A stretch of DNA of 64,000 nucleotides from Cyanosarcina radialis HA8281-LM2 (GTDB lineage: Bacteria > Cyanobacteriota > Cyanobacteriia > Cyanobacteriales > CCAP-1448): the NCBI GenBank assembly GCA_019359615.1, contig JAHHHA010000010.1, forward strand, positions 105,697 to 169,696. The letters run 5' to 3'. This document shows positions 18,851 through 27,007 of the stretch, in pieces (within the stretch, counting starts at the first letter, position 1; every line of letters begins with the position of its first letter). The position numbers and the translations under genes were made by a program. The notes beneath the pieces are model-generated. The model saw nothing but the letters and a program-made list of their open reading frames with translations. It had not been told where the DNA came from and searched no databases.

Positions 18851-20716
18851 ATGACTTCATTTCTAGTCCAGACCATCTGGATGGTACCTGTTTATGCAAT
18901 TTTGGGCGCGACGCTCTCGACTCTCTGGTTGCCAGCGATTACTAGGCGTACCGGGCCGCGACCTGCTGGTTATATCAACTTGTTGATGACGCTGGCTGCT
19001 TTCATCCAAAGCTTGCTAGCTTTCCCTTTAGTGTGGAATCAGCCGCCGATAGAGTTCACTTTTACCTGGTTGCAAGTTGCCAATTTGACTTTAACTTTAC
19101 CGATCGAGATTTCTGCCATTTCGGTGGGGGCAATCGCGATCGTTACGGGGTTGAACTTGCTGGCGCAACTGTACGCTATCGGTTACATGGAGATGGATTG
19201 GGGCTGGGGACGCTTCTACTGCCTGCTGGCCTTTTTCGAGGCTGGAATGTGTTCCTTAGTCCTTTGCGACTCTCTATTATTTAGTTACATCATTTTGGAG
19301 TTGCTGACGTTGGGAACCTACCTCTTAGTAGGTTTCTGGTTCAATCAATCTCTAGTAGTAACGGGTGCCCGCGATGCTTTCTTGACCAAGCGGGTGGGCG
19401 ACTTATTCATGTTAATGGGGGTGGTGGCTTTGTGGCCCCTAGTCGGCACTTGGGATTTTTCCCAACTCAAGCTGTGGGCTGTTAGCGAAGCCACTCAAGA
19501 GTATGCCGCCGCTCATCCCACCATGTTTGCCTTATTGGGATTGGCTTTAATTGCCGGGCCGATGGGCAAGTGCGCTCAGTTCCCCTTGCACTTGTGGTTG
19601 GACGAAGCGATGGAAGGTCCTATTCCTAGCACCATTTTGCGAAACTCGGTGGTGGTAGCAACAGGTGCCTGGATCTTAATTAAACTCGAACCCGTTCTAG
19701 CACTTTCGCCTTTTACCCTATCAGCCACAGTATTTATCGGTCTGTTGTCAGCGGTAGGTGGTTCTTTAATCGCGATCGGTCAAATCGACATCAAACGCGC
19801 TTTATCATATCTTACTACTGCTTACCTGGGCTTAGTCTTCGTGGCAGTCGGTACTTTACAAAATGATGCCGCTTTTCACTTGCTATTAACCCATGCACTG
19901 GCTGTTGCCCTATTAATTATGAGTGCGGGCGCGGTGATTTGGAACAGCGTTTCTCAAGACTTAACTCAATTAGGGGGTTTGTGGTCCCGCCGTCCGATAT
20001 CTGGCTCAGCCTTCGTTGTCGGCACTCTAGGATTGATCGCCTTTCCTCCTTTAGGTGGGTTTTGGGCGCTATTAGAACTAGCAGATGGGCTGTGGTCAAC
20101 CAAGCCCTGGCTGGTGGGGATATTGTTAGTCGTCAATGCCTTGACTGCTTTCGGCTTGGCTAGAGTTTTCGGACTGATTTTTGGCGGCAAACCGAAACAG
20201 ATGTCAGAGCGATCGCCCGAAGTTCACTGGCCGATGATATTACCGATGACCTTTTTACTGGGTTTAACCATACATATGCCCTTTGTGCTTCAAAGACTAG
20301 GGCTGCTCCCCAACTGGCAAGTTCTCAATAAAGAAGTAGCTTTGCTGCTAATTTGGTCGAGCATAACTGGTCTAGGTCTTGGTAGCGTTGTCTATCTCAA
20401 TAACCTCTGGAAAAAGCCCGTACAACTACCTTTTAAACCACTGCAAGACTTGGTATCTTACGACTTTTATACTCCTAAAATTTACCGTTTTAGCATCGTA
20501 TTTGTCGTTGACGCAGTTTCAAAAGTTATTGCCTGGTTCGATCGCTACATCGTTGATGGCTTGGTTAATTTAGTCGGATTAGCAACAGTTTTTGGCGGAC
20601 AAGGATTGAAATACAATGTTTCTGGACAAACGCAATTTTATGCGCTGTCGATTCTGTTAGGAATTGCCCTGTTTGTCGGGCTGCTAACATTTGGCTCGAT
20701 CGATTTTGGATTTTAA
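18851..20716 (+). CDS. ndhF3: NDH-1MS membrane subunit NdhF3 (low-CO2 inducible)
   Basis: Proton-pumping antiporter-like subunit of the NDH-1MS complex for high-affinity CO2 uptake. The 621 residues are all hydrophobic helices, with LLTLGTYLLVGFWFNQ, AFLTKRVGDLFMLMGV, KCAQFPLHLWLDEAMEGP (conserved Lys/His channel region) and KRALSYLTTAYLGL. The lineage assignment as F3 rests on gene order (ndhD3 and chpY follow) and on the CmpR-type regulator next door. It is followed after 21 bp by a carbonic anhydrase gene. Confidence 0.92.
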   Translation: MTSFLVQTIWMVPVYAILGATLSTLWLPAITRRTGPRPAGYINLLMTLAAFIQSLLAFPLVWNQPPIEFTFTWLQVANLTLTLPIEISAISVGAIAIVTGLNLLAQLYAIGYMEMDWGWGRFYCLLAFFEAGMCSLVLCDSLLFSYIILELLTLGTYLLVGFWFNQSLVVTGARDAFLTKRVGDLFMLMGVVALWPLVGTWDFSQLKLWAVSEATQEYAAAHPTMFALLGLALIAGPMGKCAQFPLHLWLDEAMEGPIPSTILRNSVVVATGAWILIKLEPVLALSPFTLSATVFIGLLSAVGGSLIAIGQIDIKRALSYLTTAYLGLVFVAVGTLQNDAAFHLLLTHALAVALLIMSAGAVIWNSVSQDLTQLGGLWSRRPISGSAFVVGTLGLIAFPPLGGFWALLELADGLWSTKPWLVGILLVVNALTAFGLARVFGLIFGGKPKQMSERSPEVHWPMILPMTFLLGLTIHMPFVLQRLGLLPNWQVLNKEVALLLIWSSITGLGLGSVVYLNNLWKKPVQLPFKPLQDLVSYDFYTPKIYRFSIVFVVDAVSKVIAWFDRYIVDGLVNLVGLATVFGGQGLKYNVSGQTQFYALSILLGIALFVGLLTFGSIDFGF

Positions 20717-20737
20717 ATTGGTGTGAGGAAAACTAAA

Positions 20738-21448
20738 ATGAAAACTCGGAATCTCAATACTTCTCGTCGGAATATACTCAAGTTTGGAGCCGGAGCGATC
20801 GGCGCAGGTGTTTTAACTGCCGGGGTTGGTTCTCAACTGCTCGCTCCCGAACCAGTAGCGGCAAAAAAGAGCGATGTTACTCCAGATGAAGCTCTCAAAA
20901 TGTTAATGGATGGTAATCGGCGTTTTGTCAGTCGGAAACGTAAAAATCCCAACCAAGATTTGGCTCGTCTCACAGAAGTTGCTAAACAACAAAATCCCTT
21001 TGCTGCTATTCTCGGTTGTGCTGATTCTAGAGTGCCATCTGAAATTATTTTCGACCAAGGTTTGGGCGATCTATTTGTCTACCGTGTAGCTGGTAATATC
21101 GCACCAGTAGAAGAAATTGGCAGCCTTGAATTTGGCACTTTAGTATTGGGGGCAAAAGTAATTTTGGTATTAGGTCACGAACGCTGTGGAGCGGTTGATG
21201 CCTGTATCAAAGGCGCTCAAGTTCCGGGGCAAATTGCTAGCGTTTTAGACGCAATTAAGCCAGCAGTAGCCACAACGGATGGCGAAACAGGCGATCGCTT
21301 AGAAAAAACAACCAAAGCAAATGTTTTACTGCAAGTTGACAAGTTGAAAGCTTCTACAGTGATGTCAAAATTAATTGAAGAAGGCAAGCTGAAAATTGTC
21401 GGTGGCTATTACGATTTGGATACTGGTAGAGTCAGTATGGTGAGCTAG
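20738..21448 (+). CDS. Beta-type carbonic anhydrase with Tat signal, inside the CO2-uptake operon
   Basis: Interconverts CO2 and bicarbonate. From ATG 20738 (GAGGAAAACTAAA ribosome site; a GTG at 20723 is less likely) the protein has 236 residues. Residues 1-42 form a twin-arginine signal (SRRNILKFGAGAIGAGV, then a hydrophobic core and an AAK end). The mature beta-CA domain has the zinc ligands in CADSRVPSE and GHERCGAVDAC. Tat export would place it in the thylakoid lumen or periplasm, like EcaB of Synechocystis. Lying between ndhF3 and ndhD3 suggests it supplies or consumes CO2 at the NDH-1MS complex. Confidence 0.9.
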   Translation: MKTRNLNTSRRNILKFGAGAIGAGVLTAGVGSQLLAPEPVAAKKSDVTPDEALKMLMDGNRRFVSRKRKNPNQDLARLTEVAKQQNPFAAILGCADSRVPSEIIFDQGLGDLFVYRVAGNIAPVEEIGSLEFGTLVLGAKVILVLGHERCGAVDACIKGAQVPGQIASVLDAIKPAVATTDGETGDRLEKTTKANVLLQVDKLKASTVMSKLIEEGKLKIVGGYYDLDTGRVSMVS

Positions 21449-21552
21449 TTAAAGAGAGGGGGGACGCAGAGAGGGGCGAGGGGAGAAAATTCTTTACTCC
21501 TGCCTCCTGCCTCCTACCTTATAAATTCCTGAACTTCTGAACTCCTAAAATC

Positions 21553-23055
21553 ATGCTTAGCACGTTGATTTGGTTGCCCGTTTTGGGCGCTGCAATTGTT
21601 GGATTTTTGCCGGGGAATCTAACTGCAAGTCGGTTGCGATCGATCGCGTTGGCGATCGCTGGTGTCATTTTGTTAGTAACTATCTGGTTATTAACTCAGT
21701 TCGATATTAACTCTTCGGGCTTGCAGTTTCAAGAATATTTATCCTGGATACCTCAATTAGGTTTGACCTATAAACTTGGCGTTGATGGTCTTTCTTTTCC
21801 ATTATTGGTGTTAAGCAGCTTGCTAACAGCAATAGTCATTTATAGCCGCAACGAAGAAATCCAGCGCCCTCGGCTTTACTACGCTTTGATTTTGTTAGTT
21901 CATGCTGGCATTGTTGGGGCTTTTGTCGCTCAAAACTTATTACTCTTCGTCTTGTTCTACGAATTAGAGCTAATCCCCCTTTACCTACTAATTGCTATTT
22001 GGGGAGGTGAGAAACGAGGCTATGCTGCCATCAAGTTTTTGATCTACACGGCAGTATCGGGAATTCTGATTTTGGCAGGTTTCCTGGGAATAACTTGGTT
22101 GAGCAATTCTGAGAGTTTTGATTTCGATGCTATTGCCACTCAAGGATTGCCGATAACTACCCAACTAATTTTATTAGTAATTCTGTTGGTAGGCTTTGGT
22201 ATCAAAACTCCTATAGTTCCCTTGCATACTTGGTTGCCAGATGCTTATGTGGAAGCTTCTCCGCCAGTGGCAATTTTGTTGGGTGGGGTGTTGGCGAAGT
22301 TAGGAACTTATGGGTTAGTCCGCTTTGGTTTGCAGTTGTTCCCTGAAACGTGGCCTATCGTGGCTCCTGGATTGGCAACTTTGGGCGCAATTAGCGTACT
22401 TTATGGGGCATTAAGCGCGATCGCTCAAAAAGACATCAAGCGCATGGTAGCCTACAGTTCGATCGGTCATATGGGTTACGTCTTGGTAGGGGCAGCGGCG
22501 CTGACTCCCATCGCCCTAATTGGGGTGGTGGCGCAAATGGTGAGCCATGGTTTGATTCTGGCGTTGCTGTTCTATCTAGTGGGCGTAATTGAAGCCAAAA
22601 CTGGAACTCGCGAACTCGACGTTCTCAACGGGTTGCTAAATCCCCTGCGCGGATTGCCTTCGACTGGGGCGATGCTGATTTTGGCTGGCATGGCCAGTGC
22701 GGGGATCCCTGGAATGATGGGCTTTGTCGCTGAATTTCTGGTATTTCAGGGCAGTTTTGCGATCTTTCCAGTGCAAACCCTCTTTTGCATTCTTGGCTCT
22801 GGGTTAACGGCTGTTTACTTTGTGATTCTCCTCAATCGTACCTGTTTCGGCAAGTTAGATAACAAACTGGCTTACTATCCCAAGGTACTGCGATCGGAGC
22901 AAATTCCGGCTTTGATTATGGCTGCTTTGATTTTGTTCTTGGGGGTACAGCCGATTTGGATGTTGCGCTGGAGCGAACGTACTACTACAGCTATGGTGGC
23001 AGCGGTTCCTACAGATACCCCTCAGCAAGTAGCTTTTCGGATGTTACGAGAGTAA
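21553..23055 (+). CDS. ndhD3: NDH-1MS membrane subunit NdhD3
   Basis: Second antiporter-like subunit of the inducible CO2-uptake NDH-1. The 500 residues start MLSTLIWLPVLGAAIVGFLP; they include the conserved FYELELIPLYLLIAIWGG, IKTPIVPLHTWLPDAYVEA and KRMVAYSSIGHMGYVLVG. The gap from the carbonic anhydrase gene (104 bp) is filled by GGGGAGA and TTCTGAACT repeats. Same strand and spacing suggest cotranscription with ndhF3 and chpY. Confidence 0.92.
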   Translation: MLSTLIWLPVLGAAIVGFLPGNLTASRLRSIALAIAGVILLVTIWLLTQFDINSSGLQFQEYLSWIPQLGLTYKLGVDGLSFPLLVLSSLLTAIVIYSRNEEIQRPRLYYALILLVHAGIVGAFVAQNLLLFVLFYELELIPLYLLIAIWGGEKRGYAAIKFLIYTAVSGILILAGFLGITWLSNSESFDFDAIATQGLPITTQLILLVILLVGFGIKTPIVPLHTWLPDAYVEASPPVAILLGGVLAKLGTYGLVRFGLQLFPETWPIVAPGLATLGAISVLYGALSAIAQKDIKRMVAYSSIGHMGYVLVGAAALTPIALIGVVAQMVSHGLILALLFYLVGVIEAKTGTRELDVLNGLLNPLRGLPSTGAMLILAGMASAGIPGMMGFVAEFLVFQGSFAIFPVQTLFCILGSGLTAVYFVILLNRTCFGKLDNKLAYYPKVLRSEQIPALIMAALILFLGVQPIWMLRWSERTTTAMVAAVPTDTPQQVAFRMLRE

Positions 23056-23085
23056 CTTTTAAGAGGCGATACCTAGGTTTTTTTT

Positions 23086-23188
23086 AACGCAAAGGTACGC
23101 AAAGGTTAGCGCAGAGGTACGCAAAGTTTTTCTTGCTAGATCTCGGCTGCAATTAACGATTTTGACTTTTGACTTTTGACTTTTGATT
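23086..23188. repeat. ACGCAAAGGT and TTTTGAC repeats between ndhD3 and chpY
   Basis: Units of ACGCAAAGGT/AGCGCAGAGGT at 23086-23127, then four TTTTGAC heptamers at 23160-23188, ending eight bases before the chpY start. The heptamer also fills gaps at 55172-55212, 58487-58510 and 62607-62630. Confidence 0.8.
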
Positions 23189-23194
23189 TGAACA

Positions 23195-24496
23195 ATGATT
23201 GCCACTGCTCCTATTAATACTAAGATTCCTCCTTCCAATCACGAATTTGCAGATGTGATTCATCGGTTGGAGGCGGGTGGTTCGATGCTGCCCGATACGC
23301 CAGAAAATTTGATGCAAATTATCGGTATCTATAAGGCTTATGCTGTGCCGATGGATTTCTATTGGCGCGATTTGCTTTATATTGCCGAACAGGTGTTTTT
23401 GAATCCTTTGCCGTTTTTTAAATACTTCATCTCGAAGGAGTATTTAGAGCGACACAACCATTATGCTGGCGATGATGCTGACTTGCGAATCTGGCGGGGA
23501 GTAGCTACCGCTCATCCAGAGTTGCTGGCATTTATGGAAAAGGGCGAAACTGGCAAAATGCCCAAGTTGTTCCATCATTTGTGGCACGATCGCATCAATA
23601 TGGAATTCGCCGAAGCTTGTATGCAAGCTATGCTTTGGCACCGGGGAATGTATGCGCCCTACAACAAGTTTGATTCTTATCTCGATAGCGAGGAATACAA
23701 AGCTAACGCCAGACGAGCAATAGAAGCTTACTTTCAAGGCAATCCCGTGATGTTGGGGCTGTATAAGTTGTTCCCGGATATGTTTATCGAGCAGGTACGG
23801 CAACTTTCTTACTACGCTAATCTGGGCTTGTTCTGGGAAGTGATGGCTCCGGTGTTCTTTGAAATGTCTGATATCTACGATGAAGGCGGGTTTAAAGGCG
23901 TTCCCGATGCGATGAATTTCTTGGTGAATGGGATTTTTGCGATCGCGGGCCGTCCGATCTACCATCACGCTTATATTCGGGGTGAATGCTACGAAATTAT
24001 CCCCAAATCGAAGGGCTTTACTTGGCTCTATGAAGCGGCGTTACCTTATGTAGAAGCGGTGTTTTATAGAACGGCACCTTTCAGGGGTACTAAGTCTTAC
24101 AATGCCCAAGCTAAAGAAGTGCCTGACGATCAAAAAGATTTTCATTACGGTATTCTCTACGCTGACGTGTTTCCGGTAGGAACAGCGGGAATTCCTCCCA
24201 CTTTGTTGATGCAAGATATGTACCACTTCTTGCCCCCTTATTTGGTGGATTACTATCAAAAACACTGTCGGGGTCAGGATGACGTGTTGATTCAATTGGG
24301 GATTACTTTCCAGCGATCGATGTATAACGTTACTTCGGCGGTAATTCAAGCTTTGCGAACTGCTTTGCTCTATCCTCTAGACGATCCAAACCCGAAGCAC
24401 TTAATGGCAAATCGCGCTTTCTTTGAAAGTCAAATGGATCGCTTTACGCGCCCAGAGGCTCGCTTGCGAGATGTTCAAAGTCAGGATTATCGGTAA
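23195..24496 (+). CDS. chpY: CO2 hydration protein ChpY (CupA)
   Basis: Hydrophilic 433-residue subunit that works with NdhF3/NdhD3 to convert CO2 to bicarbonate at the cytoplasmic face of the thylakoid. Recognised by MQIIGIYKAYAVPMDFYWRD, HHLWHDRINMEFAEACMQAM and GTAGIPPTLLMQDMYHFLPP, plus the family C-terminus RPEARLRDVQSQDYR. Its tail is partly duplicated at 25271-25337. Last gene of the ndhF3-CA-ndhD3-chpY set. Confidence 0.95.
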   Translation: MIATAPINTKIPPSNHEFADVIHRLEAGGSMLPDTPENLMQIIGIYKAYAVPMDFYWRDLLYIAEQVFLNPLPFFKYFISKEYLERHNHYAGDDADLRIWRGVATAHPELLAFMEKGETGKMPKLFHHLWHDRINMEFAEACMQAMLWHRGMYAPYNKFDSYLDSEEYKANARRAIEAYFQGNPVMLGLYKLFPDMFIEQVRQLSYYANLGLFWEVMAPVFFEMSDIYDEGGFKGVPDAMNFLVNGIFAIAGRPIYHHAYIRGECYEIIPKSKGFTWLYEAALPYVEAVFYRTAPFRGTKSYNAQAKEVPDDQKDFHYGILYADVFPVGTAGIPPTLLMQDMYHFLPPYLVDYYQKHCRGQDDVLIQLGITFQRSMYNVTSAVIQALRTALLYPLDDPNPKHLMANRAFFESQMDRFTRPEARLRDVQSQDYR

Positions 24497-24512
24497 CGTT
24501 GATACCGCCATC

Positions 24513-24572
24513 CGCCAGGGGTTCAAAACCCCTGGCTCATAGCTAAAGTCATCTCAAGAGGACTCGATCGAC
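24513..24572. repeat. Solo REP-like palindrome
   Basis: CCAGGGGTTCAAAACCCCTGG followed by CTCATAGCTAAAGTC and AGGACT. This is the same two-hairpin unit that ends the RAYT element at 27008-27680, without a transposase. It lies 17 bp past the chpY stop. Confidence 0.75.
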
Positions 24573-24651
24573 AGGTGGTGGCTGGTTGCTTTAAAAACTA
24601 CTCAGAGGGCTAGCTAATAATTTGTTATAGATTCCTACATTGGTAACTTCT

Positions 24652-24945
24652 TTACTGGAAAAAATCTACATCTATATCGCGCGAAGCGGGTAAGATTCTA
24701 ATTACTTCAATCCCATCATTTAAAGGTAAATAAAAAACCAAATAACGTTCGATCGGAAACATTCGCAGGTTGGGAAAATACTCCTCTCTCTGCACCCCAA
24801 TTAATGGGTTATTTGCCAGCATTCCTAGCTTGTTCGTCAGCTTTCTAATAAAACTGTCAGCCCGATCGGGGTTGCTAGCAGCAATATAATCCCAAATCCC
24901 GTCTAGATCGGCTTCAGCGATCTGTCGCAGAATAATATTTGCCAT
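24652..24945 (-). CDS. parE: ParE/RelE-family toxin
   Basis: A 97-residue small basic protein with the ParE fold pattern: IILRQIAEADLDGIWDYIA, then NNPLIGVQREEYFPNLRMFP and the C-terminal strand IEVIRILPASRDIDVDFF. ParE toxins poison gyrase, and RelE relatives cleave mRNA; which applies here is not decidable. It lies nine bases downstream of its antitoxin gene on the same strand. Both are complete, so the pair may be active. Confidence 0.85.
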   Translation of the reverse strand: MANIILRQIAEADLDGIWDYIAASNPDRADSFIRKLTNKLGMLANNPLIGVQREEYFPNLRMFPIERYLVFYLPLNDGIEVIRILPASRDIDVDFFQ

Positions 24946-24954
24946 TGCTAATAG

Positions 24955-25248
24955 CTAACTCTCTTGGGCTTTCTTGGCAAGTAGTCGCTCTCGGCCGCGG
25001 CGAATAATATTCTCAACGTCCAAAGATCCAGCAATCGGGCTATCCATTCCCCTTTGGAGTTCTTGGCGAAGTCCTTCCTGCTTCATAGCCTTAAAGAGGT
25101 CGCGATCGCTCAAAAGGTATAAAGCATCCTCAACCACCTCGCTGGCAGAGTGATACTGACCGGATTCAACCTTTTGCTGAATCCACTGCTCTAACTCAGG
25201 TTTCAAGGAAATATTCACTGGTTTTTCCCAAAGCATCTGCTTTGTCAA
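24955..25248 (-). CDS. parD: ParD-type ribbon-helix-helix antitoxin
   Basis: A 97-residue protein with the RHH opening VNISLKPELEQWIQQKVESG, then YHSASEVVEDALYLL, and a flexible charged C-terminus for toxin neutralisation. ATG 25248 is the longest start; ATG at 25236 is also possible. Together with parE it forms a toxin-antitoxin operon lying between chpY and a duplicated chpY tail. Confidence 0.85.
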   Translation of the reverse strand: MTKQMLWEKPVNISLKPELEQWIQQKVESGQYHSASEVVEDALYLLSDRDLFKAMKQEGLRQELQRGMDSPIAGSLDVENIIRRGRERLLAKKAQES

Positions 25249-25270
25249 GATAGCAAAAATTATTAGATTT

Positions 25271-25337
25271 TGACATCGATCGTTTCATCCGCCCAGAAGC
25301 TCGACTGCGAGACGTTCAGAATCAGGATTATCGCTAA
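25271..25337 (+). pseudogene. Duplicated 3' end of chpY
   Basis: The plus strand reads DRFIRPEARLRDVQNQDYR then stop, matching the last 19 residues of ChpY (DRFTRPEARLRDVQSQDYR) with three changes. There is no upstream part of the gene. The ParDE operon sits between the true end and this copy. Confidence 0.8.
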
Positions 25338-25448
25338 CAATGCCTTCATCACTGCTAGGGTTTTTGAACTCCTAGCGGGTAGTTCAATTGGGATAGTGGA
25401 AATCGATGATGTAACTGGTGGGAGATGCTAAACAGGTAGTGGCGTAAA

Positions 25449-26558
25449 ATGGACGTGCGATCGCTCGTTTATTGCCCTCGTCTCCTCAGAAAAAGGCTTC
25501 CAACTATAAATTTTTCATCCAAGCTGCCAGCGATTTTGTTAGGGACGGTAGTAGTAGCGATCGCTCAGCCTTGGTTCGTCACTGCCCAAGCTCCTTCGCT
25601 GACGACACCGGAAATTGCCAAGGCGATTACGGTGCGGATCGATGGGGCCAATACTGGTTCTGGGGTAATCGTTGACAGGCAAGGAAATACTTACACCGTC
25701 TTGACTAACTGGCACGTAGTTGCGGAGACTGGCTCTTACACGGTGCAGACAGCAGATGGTAAAAGTTACTCAGTTAACTCGATTAAGCTTTTACCTGGAG
25801 TGGATTTAGCGGTGCTAGAGTTCACCAGTTCTCAAACCTATCGGGTGGCTCAGTTAGGCGATTCAGATAAGGTGAGTGAAGGGATGACGGTGTTGGTGGC
25901 GGGTTGGGCAGATCCCGATCGAGTAAATGACGAAAGAGGATATTTATTGGCGACGGGAAACATTTCTCGATTGGTGCCAAAGCCGAAGAAAGGGTATGCT
26001 TTGGTCTACAGCAATCCGGTCAAACCAGGAACGAGTGGCGGACCCGTGCTAAACGATCGAGGGCAGTTGGTGGGAATTAACGGCCAAGCTATACAGGATG
26101 CGAGAACTGGGGCGGTAGATTATTTGGGGATTCCGATTAATATCTACGTGAAGTTGGCCTCGGTATCGAGGGGGAATTCACCCTCAGTTAGCCCTTCTCC
26201 GTCTCCTAGCACCAGGATAGTATCGTCTAGTAGCAGGACTGCACCAGCACCACAACCTTCCCCCACCCCTGATAGGGTTTCTTACTTCTCTCGATCTAAC
26301 TTTTCTCTAGTGAAAACCTTAACTGGACATACTGGCCCAATTCAATCCGTCGCTACTAGCTTCGATGGGCAGACTTTAGCTAGCGGCAGTAGGGATGGAT
26401 CTATCAAAATTTGGAATCTATCTACTGGGAAAGAAATCCGCACCCTCACCGGACATTCCGACTTGGTTTGGCCCGTCGCCATTAGCCCCGATGGGCGGAC
26501 TTTAGTTAGTGGGAGTGATGACAAGACCATCAAAATTTGGCAAATGGTGGGGCGGTGA
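25449..26558 (+). CDS. Exported trypsin-like serine protease with two WD40 repeats
   Basis: 369 residues: signal or membrane segment at about 28-47 (ILLGTVVVAIAQPWFVTAQA), a trypsin-like domain at about 55-235 with the triad in NWHVV (His), GVDLAVL (Asp) and GTSGGPVL (Ser), a Ser/Pro linker (PSVSPSPSPS) and two WD40 repeats (LVKTLTGHTGPIQSV...IKIWNL and IRTLTGHSDLVWPV...IKIWQM). Propellers normally need seven repeats. Two suggest truncation, repeat loss or oligomer assembly. REP units begin 35 bp after the stop, so truncation by them is possible. Confidence 0.85.
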   Translation: MDVRSLVYCPRLLRKRLPTINFSSKLPAILLGTVVVAIAQPWFVTAQAPSLTTPEIAKAITVRIDGANTGSGVIVDRQGNTYTVLTNWHVVAETGSYTVQTADGKSYSVNSIKLLPGVDLAVLEFTSSQTYRVAQLGDSDKVSEGMTVLVAGWADPDRVNDERGYLLATGNISRLVPKPKKGYALVYSNPVKPGTSGGPVLNDRGQLVGINGQAIQDARTGAVDYLGIPINIYVKLASVSRGNSPSVSPSPSPSTRIVSSSSRTAPAPQPSPTPDRVSYFSRSNFSLVKTLTGHTGPIQSVATSFDGQTLASGSRDGSIKIWNLSTGKEIRTLTGHSDLVWPVAISPDGRTLVSGSDDKTIKIWQMVGR

Positions 26559-26594
26559 TGCTACGTCAGGGGTTTCAGCAGTGTTATTCCCCAC

Positions 26595-26657
26595 CGCCAG
26601 CACCGCAGGGGGTTAATAGCGTCACACCGCCGGGGGTTGAAAGCACATAGCCACCAC
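26595..26657. repeat. Tandem half-REP units
   Basis: Two partial units, CACCGCAGGGGGTTAATAGC and CACCGCCGGGGGTTGAAAG, about 27-29 bp apart, leading into the full REP at 26658. They lack the second palindrome arm. Confidence 0.65.
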
Positions 26658-26891
26658 CGCCGGGGGTTCAAAACCCCCGTCTCATAGCCAAAGTCCTCTG
26701 AAGAGGACTAGAAGAGAGTTTGAGGTTTGGTGTCAAGATCTGGGTGGATGGTTTTGGTCGGTTGGTAGCGATCGCTCTTCGATCGCCATTTTAGAGATTA
26801 AATTAAATAGGACGAAAATTAGCTTCTTTAGTCGGTTTTAACCGACTTTAGCTATTAGACAGGGGTTTTCAACCCCTGGCGGTTGTTGCCA
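26658..26891. mobile_element. Internally deleted, non-autonomous copy of the neighbouring RAYT element
   Basis: The left 100 bp (CCGGGGGTTCAAAACCCCCG, AAGTCCTCTGAAGAGGACT, GGTTTGGTGTC, TGGGTGGAT) match the left end of 27008-27680, including the last codons of its transposase gene. The right end (26829-26891; CGGTTTTAACCG, CTATTAGACAGGGGTTTTC, GGCGGTTGTTGCC) matches its right end. The transposase middle is missing. Size is about 234 bp against 673. Confidence 0.8.
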
Positions 26892-27007
26892 TTGGTGTCA
26901 GATGAAATCTGCGATCGCCTAGAGATGCTTCTGGAATGCGATCGCATTTCCATACCGTCTTGGCCAAAGGGCGATCGCACCGAGCCATTCGATTGTTAGC
27001 CGCGTTG

